Positions 9,256 to 19,075 of a stretch of 64,000 bases of DNA are shown here, piece by piece. The stretch comes from Rhodoplanes azumiensis (lineage in GTDB: Bacteria > Pseudomonadota > Alphaproteobacteria > Rhizobiales > Xanthobacteraceae). The position numbers and the translations under genes were made by a program. Under the pieces are notes generated by a model. That model had not been told where the DNA came from. It worked only from the letters and a program-made list of their open reading frames with translations, and ran no database searches. Within the stretch, counting starts at the first letter, position 1. Each line of letters opens with the position of its first letter. The DNA is taken from the NCBI RefSeq assembly GCF_042682915.1, contig NZ_JBHUIW010000022.1:41292-105291 (forward strand), given 5' to 3'.

Positions 9256-9768
9256 TCACCTCGTTCGAGACAACGTCAGCAGATCGAAGGCGTAGGTGGG
9301 AGTCTCCACCGGGAGTCGCACGAATCCATGCCGGCTGTAGAATGCCTCGGCAGCCGGCGCGAGAGCGTGCACGATCACAAGGCAAGCCGAGATTTCCCGG
9401 GCTGCCCGGGCGCTTCGAAACACCGCGTCCTGGAGCAATCCCTTGCCCAGTCCCTGGCCCTGTCGTCCCCGATCCACCCCGAGCCGCGCGAGAACAACGG
9501 CCGGAATGTGCCGTGGCATGTTGCGCCGCATGGCCCCGGTCGCCTCACGATTGAGGATTTGGCCCATGCAGAGCGCGTAATACCCGACGACAGCCGCCGT
9601 GCCGGCGCGGCAGACCACGTAAGTCTTGCTCGCAAGCACGGAGGAATTGGCGAGAGCGCGTTCGCGAAGCCAGTCGTCGAGAACCGGCTCGCCACTGCGA
9701 AACGACGAGAGATCATGGGCCTCGGTCAGAGGCACCGGAGCGGATAGATCCCCGGCCGGCTCACTCAC
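9256..9768 (-). CDS. GNAT-type toxin acetyltransferase (TacT-like)
   Basis: A 170-residue GNAT enzyme resembling TacT/AtaT-class toxins, which acetylate the amino group of charged aminoacyl-tRNA and block translation. The acetyl-CoA loop is RQGQGLGKGLL and the catalytic Tyr lies in AFYSRHGF near the C terminus. It overlaps the upstream antitoxin gene by 8 bases, the normal antitoxin-first order. Convergent with plsC, with only 4 bases between stops. Confidence 0.88.
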   Translation of the reverse strand: MSEPAGDLSAPVPLTEAHDLSSFRSGEPVLDDWLRERALANSSVLASKTYVVCRAGTAAVVGYYALCMGQILNREATGAMRRNMPRHIPAVVLARLGVDRGRQGQGLGKGLLQDAVFRSARAAREISACLVIVHALAPAAEAFYSRHGFVRLPVETPTYAFDLLTLSRTR

Positions 9769-10051
9769 GTGACCAGGGCGGCCGAACCGCCAACAGCCGC
9801 TTCACCCCGGCCTCCTGTTCGGGCGACGGGGGGGCGTCCATCCAGTCGAGAATGTTCCGGAACGCCTTGGCGTCGGCCATCACGGTCGTCTGTTCGAGCA
9901 GCACGGCCTTCGCTTCCTTGAGTGCGGAGGCGAGCATGAACTGTGACCGGTTCGTCCCGGCCAATTCCGCGGCCTGGTCGATGAGCTCGCGGTCCCGCAC
10001 CCGAGCGCGCAGGTGAATGTTGGTCTCTGCCAGGGCGGGGTCGGACTTCAT
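9761..10051 (-). CDS. DUF1778 ribbon-helix-helix antitoxin (TacA-like)
   Basis: A 96-residue antitoxin. The N terminus (TNIHLRARVRDRELIDQAA) is a ribbon-helix-helix DNA-binding domain and the following GTNRSQFMLASAL helix is typical of DUF1778. The C-terminal half, including FRNILDWMDAPP, is the part that wraps the GNAT toxin in this family. The ATG at 10051 is preferred over an upstream in-frame ATG because the operator and a TTGACA box lie immediately upstream. Confidence 0.87.
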   Translation of the reverse strand: MKSDPALAETNIHLRARVRDRELIDQAAELAGTNRSQFMLASALKEAKAVLLEQTTVMADAKAFRNILDWMDAPPSPEQEAGVKRLLAVRPPWSRE

Positions 10052-10057
10052 TCCAGC

Positions 10058-10089
10058 ACCATGGGTCCGCGTGTTGGCATTGTCAACAC
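10058..10089 (-). promoter_or_regulatory. Promoter/operator of the tacA-tacT operon
   Basis: On the minus strand, a consensus -35 box TTGACA (10081-10086) is followed 17 bases later by a weak -10 (10058-10063). An inverted repeat GTGTTG-7-CAACAC (10071-10089) overlaps the -35 box, 20 bases before the antitoxin ATG. This is the expected layout for autorepression by the RHH antitoxin. If the -10 is right, the transcript starts at or beside the start codon and may be leaderless. Confidence 0.6.
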
Positions 10090-10350
10090 AAAGCAGGCTC
10101 CTCGCCCGGTCTGACAGCCCCCGCCATTCCATTTCGGGGCAAAACCCGCTAGACCGGGGCCGAAGCCGACGCGTGTCGCGGGCTTTTCGGCCGGCGCGGT
10201 GGCGTGTGCTGTGGCGTCCGGACGGAGGCCGACGGCACGCCGATCCGCAACGGGCGAGATCCGAAATGTGCGGCCGGCGATGGCACGGCCGCGAAGGCGC
10301 ATTACATGGTCGGCGAGGCCGGTGATGCGCCGGCGAGGGCCACGGTGGTG

Positions 10351-10475
10351 GCGCAACGGGCGTGGCGCGACAGAGGTCGCGCAATGGGCGTGGCGCGACA
10401 GACGTCGCGCAATGGGCGTGGCGCGACAGACGTCGCGCAATGGGCGCGGCGCGCGAGGCGTGACGCAATGGGCGG
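10351..10475. repeat. 28-bp tandem repeat with internal hairpins upstream of miaB
   Basis: Units start at 10351, 10379, 10407 and 10435 with period 28; the second and third are nearly identical and the fourth diverges. Each unit end with the next unit start forms a perfect 7-bp stem (gcgcgac/gtcgcgc) around the loop agac. It is non-coding, lies just 5' of miaB, and has no unique spacers, so it is not a CRISPR array. Confidence 0.8.
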
Positions 10476-10503
10476 CCACCGGCCGGGAGACGACGTCGAA
10501 GCA

Positions 10504-11973
10504 ATGAGCGTGACCCGCGCCCCGCGAAAGCTCTACGTGAAGTCGTATGGCTGCCAGATGAACGTCTACGATTCGCAGCGCATGGCCGACGTGCTGGCGC
10601 GCGACGGTTACGTCGAGACGGCGACGCCCGACGACGCCGACGTCCTGGTGCTCAACACCTGCCACATTCGCGAGAAGGCGGCCGAAAAGGTCTATTCCGA
10701 GCTCGGCCGGCTGCGTGTCCTCAAGCAGAAGGCGGCCCGCGACGGCCGCCGGCTCACCGTCGCGGTCGCCGGCTGCGTCGCCCAGGCCGAGGGCGAGGAG
10801 ATCATCCGCCGCGCCCCGGTGGTCGACCTCGTCGTCGGCCCGCAGAGCTATCACCGCCTGCCCGATCTCGTCGCCCGCGCCGCCGTCGAGGGCCGCGTCG
10901 TCGACACCGACTTCCCGGCCGAGGACAAGTTCGACCACCTCGCGGCGCCGACCGCCGCGGCGACACGATCGCGCGGCGCCGCCGCTTTCGTCACCGTGCA
11001 GGAGGGCTGCGACAAGTTCTGCACCTTCTGCGTCGTCCCCTACACGCGCGGCGCCGAGTTCTCCCGCCCTGTCCAGAAGATCCTGGCCGAGGTCGAGGAT
11101 CTGGTCGCGGCGGGCGTGAAGGAAATTCGGCTGATCGGCCAGAACGTCAACGCCTGGCACGGCGAGGGGCCGGACGGCCGCACCTGGACGCTCGCCCGCC
11201 TGCTGTACCGCCTCGCCGAGGTGCCCGGCGTCGCCCGGCTGCGCTACACGACCAGCCATCCGCGCGACATGGACGACGCCCTGATCGCCGCCCATGGCGA
11301 CCTGCCGGCCCTGATGCCGCAGCTCCATCTTCCCGTTCAGTCGGGCTCCGACCGCATCCTCGACGCGATGAACCGCAAGCACGGCCGCGCCGAATATCTG
11401 CGCGTGATCGAGCGGCTGAAGGCGGCGCGGCCCGACATCGCGATGTCGTCGGACTTCATCGTCGGCTTCCCGGGCGAGACCGAGCAGGATTTTGCCGACA
11501 CGCTGGCGCTGGTCGACGCGGTCGGCTTCGCCAGCGCCTACTCGTTCAAGTACTCGCCCCGCCCCGGCACCCCGGCGGCCGACAGCGACGACCAGGTGAG
11601 CGAGGCCGAGAAGGCCGAGCGGCTCGCAAGGCTGCAGGCCCGCATCGACCATCACGCCGCGGCGTTCAACGCCGCGACGGTCGGGCGCACCGCGCAGGTG
11701 CTGTTCGAGAGCGCCGGCCGGCACGACGGCCAGATGACGGGCAAGTCGCCGTGGATGCAGGCCGTGCAGGTGATGGCGCCGCCCTCGGTGAAGGGCGAGA
11801 TCCTGCCCGTGCGGATCACCGGCACCGGCACCAACAGCCTCCACGGCGCACTCGTGGTCGCGAACGGCACCGCGCCGCCGCGTCACGACGGGCCGGACCG
11901 GATCACGCCGGCGGACCCGGCCCTGCCGGGCGTGCCGGACCCGGCCGTCCGGGCCGCGAGCGGAGGTCACTGA
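10504..11973 (+). CDS. miaB: tRNA-2-methylthio-N6-dimethylallyladenosine synthase MiaB
   Basis: A 489-residue radical-SAM methylthiotransferase that converts i6A37 to ms2i6A37 in tRNA. The N-terminal UPF0004 domain has Cys17, Cys53 and Cys91 for the auxiliary cluster. The radical-SAM motif CDKFCTFC has Cys169, Cys173 and Cys176. A C-terminal TRAM domain follows (about residues 375-440), then a ~35-residue Pro-rich tail. The ATG at 10504 precedes MSVTRAPRKLYVKSYGCQMN; an in-frame extension upstream runs through the 28-bp repeat and is rejected. phoH follows after 7 bases. Confidence 0.96.
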   Translation: MSVTRAPRKLYVKSYGCQMNVYDSQRMADVLARDGYVETATPDDADVLVLNTCHIREKAAEKVYSELGRLRVLKQKAARDGRRLTVAVAGCVAQAEGEEIIRRAPVVDLVVGPQSYHRLPDLVARAAVEGRVVDTDFPAEDKFDHLAAPTAAATRSRGAAAFVTVQEGCDKFCTFCVVPYTRGAEFSRPVQKILAEVEDLVAAGVKEIRLIGQNVNAWHGEGPDGRTWTLARLLYRLAEVPGVARLRYTTSHPRDMDDALIAAHGDLPALMPQLHLPVQSGSDRILDAMNRKHGRAEYLRVIERLKAARPDIAMSSDFIVGFPGETEQDFADTLALVDAVGFASAYSFKYSPRPGTPAADSDDQVSEAEKAERLARLQARIDHHAAAFNAATVGRTAQVLFESAGRHDGQMTGKSPWMQAVQVMAPPSVKGEILPVRITGTGTNSLHGALVVANGTAPPRHDGPDRITPADPALPGVPDPAVRAASGGH

Positions 11974-11980
11974 ACCCGCC

Positions 11981-13081
11981 GTGCCGAGACGCAACCCCGA
12001 CACGCCGTCGTTGATGCCGCCTCCCGAGGAGGGGCAGATCGAGCTCGCCTTCGACGACAACCGGCTGGCGCTCGCGCTGTTCGGCCAATACGGCCAGAAT
12101 CTCGCGCTGATCGAGCGACGGCTCGGCGTCTCCGCCGACTCGCGTGGCAATCACGTCGTCCTCGGCGGTCCGCGCGACGCCTGCGACCAGGCCCGCCGCG
12201 TGCTCAAGAGCCTCTACGAGCAGCTCCAGCGCGGCCACGACCTCGGCCAGGGCGACGTCGAAGGCGCGATCCGGCTCGCCATCGCGCAAGGCTCGCTGTT
12301 CGACTTCGACGCGACGGCAAAGCGCGTCAGCTTCGAGGAGATCAATCTCCGCAAGCGCCTGGTGCGGGCCCGCACCCCGGCCCAGGACGCCTATGTGCGG
12401 GCGCTGCGCAAGAACGCGCTGGTCTTCGGCGCCGGCCCGGCCGGCACCGGCAAGACCTGGCTCGCGGTCGCGCACGCGGTCGCCCTGTTCGAGCGCAAGG
12501 AGGTCGACCGGATCATCCTGTCGCGCCCGGCCGTCGAGGCCGGCGAGCGACTCGGCTTCCTGCCCGGCGACATGAAGGAGAAGGTCGATCCCTATCTGCG
12601 GCCGATCTACGACGCGCTGTTCGACCTGATGGACACCCGCATCGTCGAGCGCGCGCTGCAGACCGGCGAGATCGAGATCGCGCCGCTCGCCTTCATGCGC
12701 GGCCGCACGCTGGCCAACGCCGCCGTGATCCTGGACGAGGCGCAGAACACGACCTCGATGCAGATGAAGATGTTCCTCACCCGGCTCGGCGAGAACGCCC
12801 GGATGATCGTCACCGGCGACCCGAGCCAGATCGACCTGCCGCCCGGCCAGGTCTCGGGCCTCTCGGAGGCGCTGAAGCTGCTCGCCGATGTCGAGGGCGT
12901 CGGCACGGTGACGTTCTCGGCCGCCGACGTGGTGCGCCACGAGCTGGTCGGGCGCATCGTCGCCGCCTACGATCGCGCCGCCGCCACCCGGCCCGACGCC
13001 GACGGCGCGGTCCGATCCGGCGAGGCGGCCGGGACCGCCGCGTCCGGCCGGTCCATCCGCAAGCGCGAGGACGGCGCATGA
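11981..13081 (+). CDS. PhoH-family ATPase
   Basis: A 366-residue PhoH-like protein with an N-terminal KH-like region and a P-loop ATPase domain. Walker A is GPAGTGKT at residues 152-159 and Walker B is VILDEAQN. The family is linked to RNA metabolism and is nearly always encoded beside ybeY, as here. The start is GTG at 11981, and its stop overlaps the ybeY ATG by 4 bases. The last ~35 residues are a variable tail. Confidence 0.93.
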   Translation: MPRRNPDTPSLMPPPEEGQIELAFDDNRLALALFGQYGQNLALIERRLGVSADSRGNHVVLGGPRDACDQARRVLKSLYEQLQRGHDLGQGDVEGAIRLAIAQGSLFDFDATAKRVSFEEINLRKRLVRARTPAQDAYVRALRKNALVFGAGPAGTGKTWLAVAHAVALFERKEVDRIILSRPAVEAGERLGFLPGDMKEKVDPYLRPIYDALFDLMDTRIVERALQTGEIEIAPLAFMRGRTLANAAVILDEAQNTTSMQMKMFLTRLGENARMIVTGDPSQIDLPPGQVSGLSEALKLLADVEGVGTVTFSAADVVRHELVGRIVAAYDRAAATRPDADGAVRSGEAAGTAASGRSIRKREDGA

Positions 13082-13626
13082 CGACGCCCGACCCGATCCA
13101 TACGGGGGCCACGATCGAGCACGAGGGCACCACCATCGACGTGGTGGTCGAGTCGCCGCTGTGGGCGGCCGAGCCCGAGGCCGAGGCGCAGGTGCTGCGC
13201 GCCGTGACGGCGGCGCTGCCGGCCGACCGCGGCCCCTGCGAGCTCGCCGTCGTGCTCGCCGACGACGCCACCGTGAAGACGCTGAACGCGCAGTATCGCG
13301 GCAAGGACACAGCCACCAACGTGCTGTCCTTCCCGGCCGTGCCCGGCCCGGCCGTCCCCGGCCCGAACGGCGCCGCCGGCGACGCCGCCGTGCCGGTCCT
13401 GCTCGGCGACGTCGTGCTCGCCTTCGAGACCGTGCGGGCCGAGGCCGAGCGCGACGGCAAGCCCTTCGCCCATCACCTCGGTCATCTGGTCGTGCACGGC
13501 GTGCTGCATCTTCTCGGCTACGACCACGAGACCGAACCCGACGCCGAAGCCATGGAGGCTCGCGAGCGCGACGTTCTGGCGTCGCTCGCGATCCCCGACC
13601 CTTACGCCGGACGCGAATGCGCCTGA
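13078..13626 (+). CDS. ybeY: Endoribonuclease/rRNA maturation factor YbeY
   Basis: A 182-residue zinc-dependent endoribonuclease needed for 16S rRNA 3' maturation. The metal site H-x3-H-x5-H is intact (His140, His144, His150 in HGVLHLLGYDH). A Pro/Gly-rich insert at residues ~88-105 lengthens the protein relative to shorter homologues. It overlaps phoH by 4 bases and the following corC-like gene may overlap it by 10 bases. Confidence 0.95.
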   Translation: MTTPDPIHTGATIEHEGTTIDVVVESPLWAAEPEAEAQVLRAVTAALPADRGPCELAVVLADDATVKTLNAQYRGKDTATNVLSFPAVPGPAVPGPNGAAGDAAVPVLLGDVVLAFETVRAEAERDGKPFAHHLGHLVVHGVLHLLGYDHETEPDAEAMEARERDVLASLAIPDPYAGRECA

Positions 13627-13637
13627 CAGCAGCCATC

Positions 13638-14810
13638 ATGCCCGACGAACCTCCCAGTCGAAGCGAACCGAACGAGCCGGCGGGACAGTCCCGCGGCGCC
13701 GCGGCGGACCCCCAGGCCGTCGCGGCGGACGACGCCCGCGGCGTCGCGGTGCCGGCCTTGCGTGGCGAAGTGCTGCCGCGCGAGGCCGGTGAAGGCTGGG
13801 TCCAGCGCATGCTGCGCGCCCTGTTCGGCTGGAAGCCGGGCTCGGTGCGCTCCGACATCGCCGTGCTGCTCGAGGGCAACGCCCCGGCCGACGCCGAGTC
13901 GGGCTTCTCGGCCGAAGAGCGGACCATGCTCAAGAACATCCTCGGCCTGCGCGAGCGGCGCAGCGAGGACATCATGGTGCCGCGCGCCGACATCGTCGCG
14001 GTTCAGCGCGACATCTCGCTCGGCGAGCTCGTCAAGGTGTTCGAGAAGGCCGGCCATTCGCGTCTCGTCGTCTACGACGACACGCTCGACGATCCGGTCG
14101 GCATGGTCCACATCCGCGACCTCGTCGCCTTCATGGCGAACCGGGCCGCGACGCCGCCGCCGACCTCCAAGCGCAAGAAGCGCTTCCCGGCCGATCTGGA
14201 TCTGCGTGCCATCGACCTCGCGATGCCGCTCTCCGAGGCCGCGATCGTGCGCGACATCCTGTTCGTGCCGCCGTCGATGCCGGCCCTCGACCTGCTCGCC
14301 AAGATGCAGGCCACCCACGTCCATCTCGCCCTCGTGATCGACGAGTACGGCGGCACCGACGGCGTCATCTCGATCGAGGATCTGGTCGAGCAGATCGTCG
14401 GAGACATCGAGGACGAGCACGACGAGCACGAGGCGCGCAGCGTCGTGCGCCAGCCCGACGGCTCCTTCCTGGCCGACGCCCGCGCCCCGCTCGAGGACGT
14501 GACCGCGACGGTCGGGGCCGAGTTCGACGTCGGCGACGCGGCCGAGGAGGTCGACACGATCGGCGGCTATCTGGTGACGCGGGTCGGCCGCGTGCCGGTG
14601 CGCGGCGAGATCGTGCCCGGGCCGGAGCCGTTCGAGATCGAGGTGCTCGACGCCGATCCGCGCCGCGTCAAGCGGGTGAAGATCACCCGCAGCAAGCAGC
14701 GCCGCAGCCGCGAGGCGCGCCGCGAGACCTCGTCCGAGGCCCGCGCGGCGCCGCCCGACGGGGCCGGCCCGCCCGGCCCCGAGCCGCGCCGCGGCGCCGC
14801 CTCGTCGTGA
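13638..14810 (+). CDS. CBS-pair/CorC_HlyC domain protein (CorC/TlyC-like)
   Basis: A 390-residue cytoplasmic protein with two CBS domains (about residues 100-270, including the EDIMVPRADIVAV motif) and a C-terminal transporter-associated CorC_HlyC domain ending about residue 350. It lacks membrane segments (no DUF21), like E. coli CorC, which modulates Mg2+/Co2+ efflux. Two in-frame ATGs (13617, overlapping ybeY, and 13638) are possible; the second is used here without strong support from a ribosome binding site. Its stop overlaps the lnt GTG by 4 bases. Confidence 0.88.
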   Translation: MPDEPPSRSEPNEPAGQSRGAAADPQAVAADDARGVAVPALRGEVLPREAGEGWVQRMLRALFGWKPGSVRSDIAVLLEGNAPADAESGFSAEERTMLKNILGLRERRSEDIMVPRADIVAVQRDISLGELVKVFEKAGHSRLVVYDDTLDDPVGMVHIRDLVAFMANRAATPPPTSKRKKRFPADLDLRAIDLAMPLSEAAIVRDILFVPPSMPALDLLAKMQATHVHLALVIDEYGGTDGVISIEDLVEQIVGDIEDEHDEHEARSVVRQPDGSFLADARAPLEDVTATVGAEFDVGDAAEEVDTIGGYLVTRVGRVPVRGEIVPGPEPFEIEVLDADPRRVKRVKITRSKQRRSREARRETSSEARAAPPDGAGPPGPEPRRGAASS

Positions 14811-16435
14811 CCGCCGTGCCGGTGACGGACGCGCTCGCCCGGGTCGCGCAGCCGATCGTGCTCGCCTGGGGGGTCCGGCGGACCGTCATCGCCTTGCTGG
14901 CCGGCGCCGCCTCGACGCTCGCGATGGCGCCGCTCGGCCTGTGGCCGACCCTCCTGATCACGTTCCCCGTGATGGTCTGGCTGATCGACGGCTCCGGCGC
15001 CGGACGTTGGAACGGCGTCGGCGCCGCCGCGGCGGCCGGGTGGTGGTTCGGCTTCGGCTATTTCCTCGCCGGACTCTACTGGATCGGCGCCGCCTTCCTG
15101 GTCGATGCCGACAAGTTCGGCGCCCTCCTGGTGCCGGCCGTGCTGATCCTGCCGGCCGGGCTCGCGCTGTTCACGGCGGCCGGCTTCGCGCTCGCCCGTG
15201 CCCTGTGGGCGCCCGGCGCGTTCCGTATCGTCACGCTCGCCGCCGCCCTCACCGCCGCCGAATGGCTGCGCGGGCACATCCTCTCCGGCTTCCCGTGGAA
15301 CGCCTTCGGCTACGCGCTCGCCGAGCCGCTGGCGCTGGCCCAGGGCTTCGCCGTCGTCGGCCTGTGGGGCATGACGTTCCTGGCCGTGCTGATCTTCGCC
15401 GCGCCGGCGGCGCTCGCCGACCCGCGCGCCGAGACGCCGCGGCCGTGGCTCCTGCCGGCGGTCGGGCTCGGGCTCCTGATCGCCCTGGCGGCGTTCGGCA
15501 CGGCCCGGCTGGCGCTCGCCCCGACCACCTTCGTCGACGGCCCGCGGCTGCGGCTGATGCAGCCCAACATCCCGCAGGACCAGCGCTTCAGTTACGCCGC
15601 CAAGGCCGACGTGATGCAGCGGTACCTGGCGCTGTCGAACCGCGCGACCGCCGCAAACGGCCGCGGCGTCGCCGACGTCACCCATCTGATCTGGCCCGAA
15701 TCGGCCTTTCCGTTCTTCGTCGCCCGCGAGGCGGACGCGCTCGCCGCGATCGCCGACCTGCTGCCCGAGGGCACCGTGCTGATCACCGGGGCGGCGCGGC
15801 TCGCCCCCTCGTCGCGGCCCGGCGACATCCAGGCCTTCAACTCGGTCTACGTGTTCGACCACGACGGCACGATCCTGTCGATCTACGACAAGGTGCATCT
15901 GGTGCCGTTCGGCGAGTACGTGCCGCTGCGCGGCCTGCTGCGCCGGATCGGCATCGAGCAGCTGGTTCGGGTGCCGGGCGGCTTCCTGGCCGGCGACCGG
16001 CTGCGCACGCTGGAAAGCCCGAAGGCGCCGCCCTTCGTGCCGCTGGTCTGTTACGAGGCGGTGTTCCCGCATGCCGTGCTGCCGCGCGGGGCGCGGCCCG
16101 GCTGGCTCCTGAACCTCACCAACGACGCCTGGTTCGGCCTCTCGCCCGGCCCCTATCAGCACCTCCAGCAGGCCCGGATGCGGGCCGTGGAGGAAGGGCT
16201 GCCGCTGGTGCGGGCCGCCAACACCGGCATCTCGGTGGTCGTCGATCCGGCCGGCCGCGTTCTCGCACAGCTCGGCCTCGGTCGCGAGGGCGTGCTGGAT
16301 GCACGCCTGCCTGCTCCGCTGTCGCCGACGCCCTATGCGCGGACCGGCGACGCGCCCGTCACCGCGGTCGTCGTGCTCGCGCTGGTGGCTTCGGGATGGA
16401 AGCGCCGCCGGCGATTGCGTCGATTAGGTCGCTGA
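14807..16435 (+). CDS. lnt: Apolipoprotein N-acyltransferase
   Basis: A 542-residue inner-membrane enzyme that adds the third acyl chain to lipoproteins. About six N-terminal hydrophobic segments (residues ~25-235) precede a nitrilase-like periplasmic domain. The catalytic triad residues are Glu298 (WPESAF), Lys362 (YDKVHLVPFGEY) and Cys415 (VCYEAVF). The start is GTG at 14807, overlapping the upstream stop. This is the last gene of the phoH-ybeY-corC-lnt operon. Confidence 0.96.
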   Translation: MTAVPVTDALARVAQPIVLAWGVRRTVIALLAGAASTLAMAPLGLWPTLLITFPVMVWLIDGSGAGRWNGVGAAAAAGWWFGFGYFLAGLYWIGAAFLVDADKFGALLVPAVLILPAGLALFTAAGFALARALWAPGAFRIVTLAAALTAAEWLRGHILSGFPWNAFGYALAEPLALAQGFAVVGLWGMTFLAVLIFAAPAALADPRAETPRPWLLPAVGLGLLIALAAFGTARLALAPTTFVDGPRLRLMQPNIPQDQRFSYAAKADVMQRYLALSNRATAANGRGVADVTHLIWPESAFPFFVAREADALAAIADLLPEGTVLITGAARLAPSSRPGDIQAFNSVYVFDHDGTILSIYDKVHLVPFGEYVPLRGLLRRIGIEQLVRVPGGFLAGDRLRTLESPKAPPFVPLVCYEAVFPHAVLPRGARPGWLLNLTNDAWFGLSPGPYQHLQQARMRAVEEGLPLVRAANTGISVVVDPAGRVLAQLGLGREGVLDARLPAPLSPTPYARTGDAPVTAVVVLALVASGWKRRRRLRRLGR

Positions 16436-16953
16436 TCCGGATCAGCCCGGACTAGACCTGCTTACCTCTCGCGGCCTAGAGTCGCATCATTCGTGTGGCT
16501 GAGTTTTTAATCGCCATCAGCCGGTCGCGAAATCTGACGAATTTCGGCTGTCGACAGCCCTACCGTGTGCATACCCGTTCTGCGTCAGGTGCGGCCAAAA
16601 CCGCCACAATAACAGGTACCATCCTGCTGACACGGCGACGACGGGGCGCTACATAGCTCGGGCAGAACCCGCGGTCGCCTCGTTGTCCGAAACTCCTGCC
16701 CCGGACAAATTCTGCCCGGTACCGAACGTGCTACCCGGCAGACATCATCCGATTGATCAGGCAAGTTACTCCATTGTTCAGCAACTTGCATTGGTAAACC
16801 CTCTCAAACGAGGGTAGTGTCTATTTTGTTCCAATTCAGAACGATTTCGAATCTGTTTCGCTGGTGCTTGGAACAGCTATGCAGTCCTGTGATTGCATCG
16901 CACGAGAGAGTGGACGAGAAGGTGGTCGGCGGGGATATGAGGAGAGAGAGACA
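16436..16953. other. 518-bp intergenic region, relatively AT-rich, with palindromes
   Basis: No convincing gene is present. Two palindromes follow lnt: CGAAAT-7-ATTTCG at 16528-16546 and the perfect 14-mer GGCTGTCGACAGCC at 16546-16559. A 6-bp hairpin (accctc/gagggt, loop tcaaac) lies at 16797-16814. The base composition is lower in GC than the flanks. It presumably carries the promoter and control sites of the downstream praR-like gene, but no -35/-10 pair could be assigned with confidence. Confidence 0.5.
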
Positions 16954-17403
16954 ATGATGGCCAAGAAGGCTCCGAACCCCATCGACAAGCATGTCGGGAG
17001 CCGTGTGCGTATGCGTCGCATGATGCTGGGGATGAGCCAGGAGAAGCTCGGCGACGCGCTCAGCCTGACCTTTCAGCAGGTGCAGAAGTACGAAAAGGGA
17101 ACGAACCGTATCGGTGCCAGCCGGCTGCAGCAGATCGCTCACATCCTGCAGGTTCCGGTGGCGTTCTTCTTCGAGGGTGCCCCCGATCTCGGCGACGGCG
17201 GCCCGACCGACGGCCTCGCCGAGGCTCCGTCGCCGGCCTACATCTCCGACTTCCTGGCGACCTCGGACGGCCTCGCTCTGACCAAGGCGTTCATGCGCAT
17301 CGGCGACGCCAAGCTGCGCCGGCGCATCGTCGACCTGGTCGAGCACATCGCCGGCGAGCCGGTCGAGAACGGCAACGGCAACGGCAAGCCCGCCGAGCAT
17401 TGA
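16954..17403 (+). CDS. XRE-family transcriptional regulator, PraR/PhrR-like
   Basis: A 149-residue protein with a Cro/CI-type helix-turn-helix at residues ~14-72 (RRMMLGMSQEKLGDALSLTF followed by QQVQKYEKGTNRIGASRL). This sequence is near-invariant in the Hyphomicrobiales PraR/PhrR group, which controls quorum-sensing, biofilm and symbiosis or stress genes in some species. The rest is a helical region and a Gly/Asn-rich end. ATG codons occur at 16954 and 16957 behind a purine-rich Shine-Dalgarno (aggagagagag). It lies just upstream of metK, the conserved order in this order of bacteria. Confidence 0.88.
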   Translation: MMAKKAPNPIDKHVGSRVRMRRMMLGMSQEKLGDALSLTFQQVQKYEKGTNRIGASRLQQIAHILQVPVAFFFEGAPDLGDGGPTDGLAEAPSPAYISDFLATSDGLALTKAFMRIGDAKLRRRIVDLVEHIAGEPVENGNGNGKPAEH

Positions 17404-17450
17404 CCCCTGGGGCGGTCCTCCGACCGACCCCCATCGCGAGACACGACCCA

Positions 17451-17483
17451 GGCGCGCCCCCAAGGCGCGCCGTTCGTGTTTTT
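17451..17483 (+). terminator. Rho-independent terminator after the praR-like gene
   Basis: An 8-bp GGCGCGCC stem (17451-17458 with 17464-17471, 5-base loop) is followed by a T-rich tract ending in ttttt about 8 bases later. The T-run is offset, so it may act less efficiently than a canonical terminator. Confidence 0.6.
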
Positions 17484-17656
17484 GGATCCCGCCGCCCCCC
17501 CCCGGCGCCTGCGAATCGCGCCGCGCGGCGGCTGGGACTTTCTCGATCCGCGCGCGGAATCGGCAGCGGATCGCCGGGACTGCGTCTTGACCGGGCAAGG
17601 GGACGCTGCAAGAACAGGCGCGATTTTGGGCGACGCGGAGGTCCGCGTCTCGGGCT

Positions 17657-18871
<1,215 letters not shown>

Positions 18872-18899
18872 GCCGACGCGGGGTCGCCCGGTCCGACTT

Positions 18900-18933
18900 G
18901 AAGCCGGCGAAGTTCCGCTTCGCCGGCTTCTTT
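18900..18933 (+). terminator. Rho-independent terminator after metK
   Basis: A perfect 13-bp stem (18900-18912 with 18918-18930, 5-base loop) is followed by a short T-run (ttt after the stem, which itself ends in ttc). It is 29 bases after the metK stop. Confidence 0.8.
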
Positions 18934-18948
18934 CGTGTCGGCCGTTAC

Positions 18949-19055
18949 GCGTAGGGTGGGCAAAGGGGCGCCGCAGGCGGCCCGTGCCCACGCCGTCCGC
19001 GGCCGGCAAGCACCGCGTGGGCACGGCGCGTTCCGTGCCTTTGCCCACCCTACGC
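18949..19055. repeat. Interspersed 107-bp palindromic element, copy 2
   Basis: The best-preserved copy. The outer arms gcgtagggtgggcaaagg (18949-18966) and the complement (19038-19055) are a perfect 18-bp inverted repeat, and inner arms cgtgcccacg/cgtgggcacg also pair. It lies between the metK terminator and trmB and accounts for a spurious N-terminal extension of trmB. Confidence 0.9.
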
Positions 19056-19075
19056 GGTCTACCCGGTCCACGCTC

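Noticed and set aside
10351..10475. Possible CRISPR array
   Set aside because: The repeat units are directly adjacent with no unique spacers and no cas genes are in the window.
9771..10504. Long upstream extension of the antitoxin
   Set aside because: It passes through the tandem repeat, operator and promoter; the family length fits the ATG at 10051.
11903..13993. Antisense frame to phoH-ybeY
   Set aside because: No family resemblance; overlaps well-supported genes on the other strand.
17404..17656. SAM riboswitch upstream of metK
   Set aside because: A hairpin is present but the conserved core of known SAM aptamer classes was not found. A covariance-model search would settle it.
18935..19075. 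N-terminal extension of trmB
   Set aside because: The codons are the translated interspersed palindromic element; TrmB length and conservation fit the ATG at 19076.
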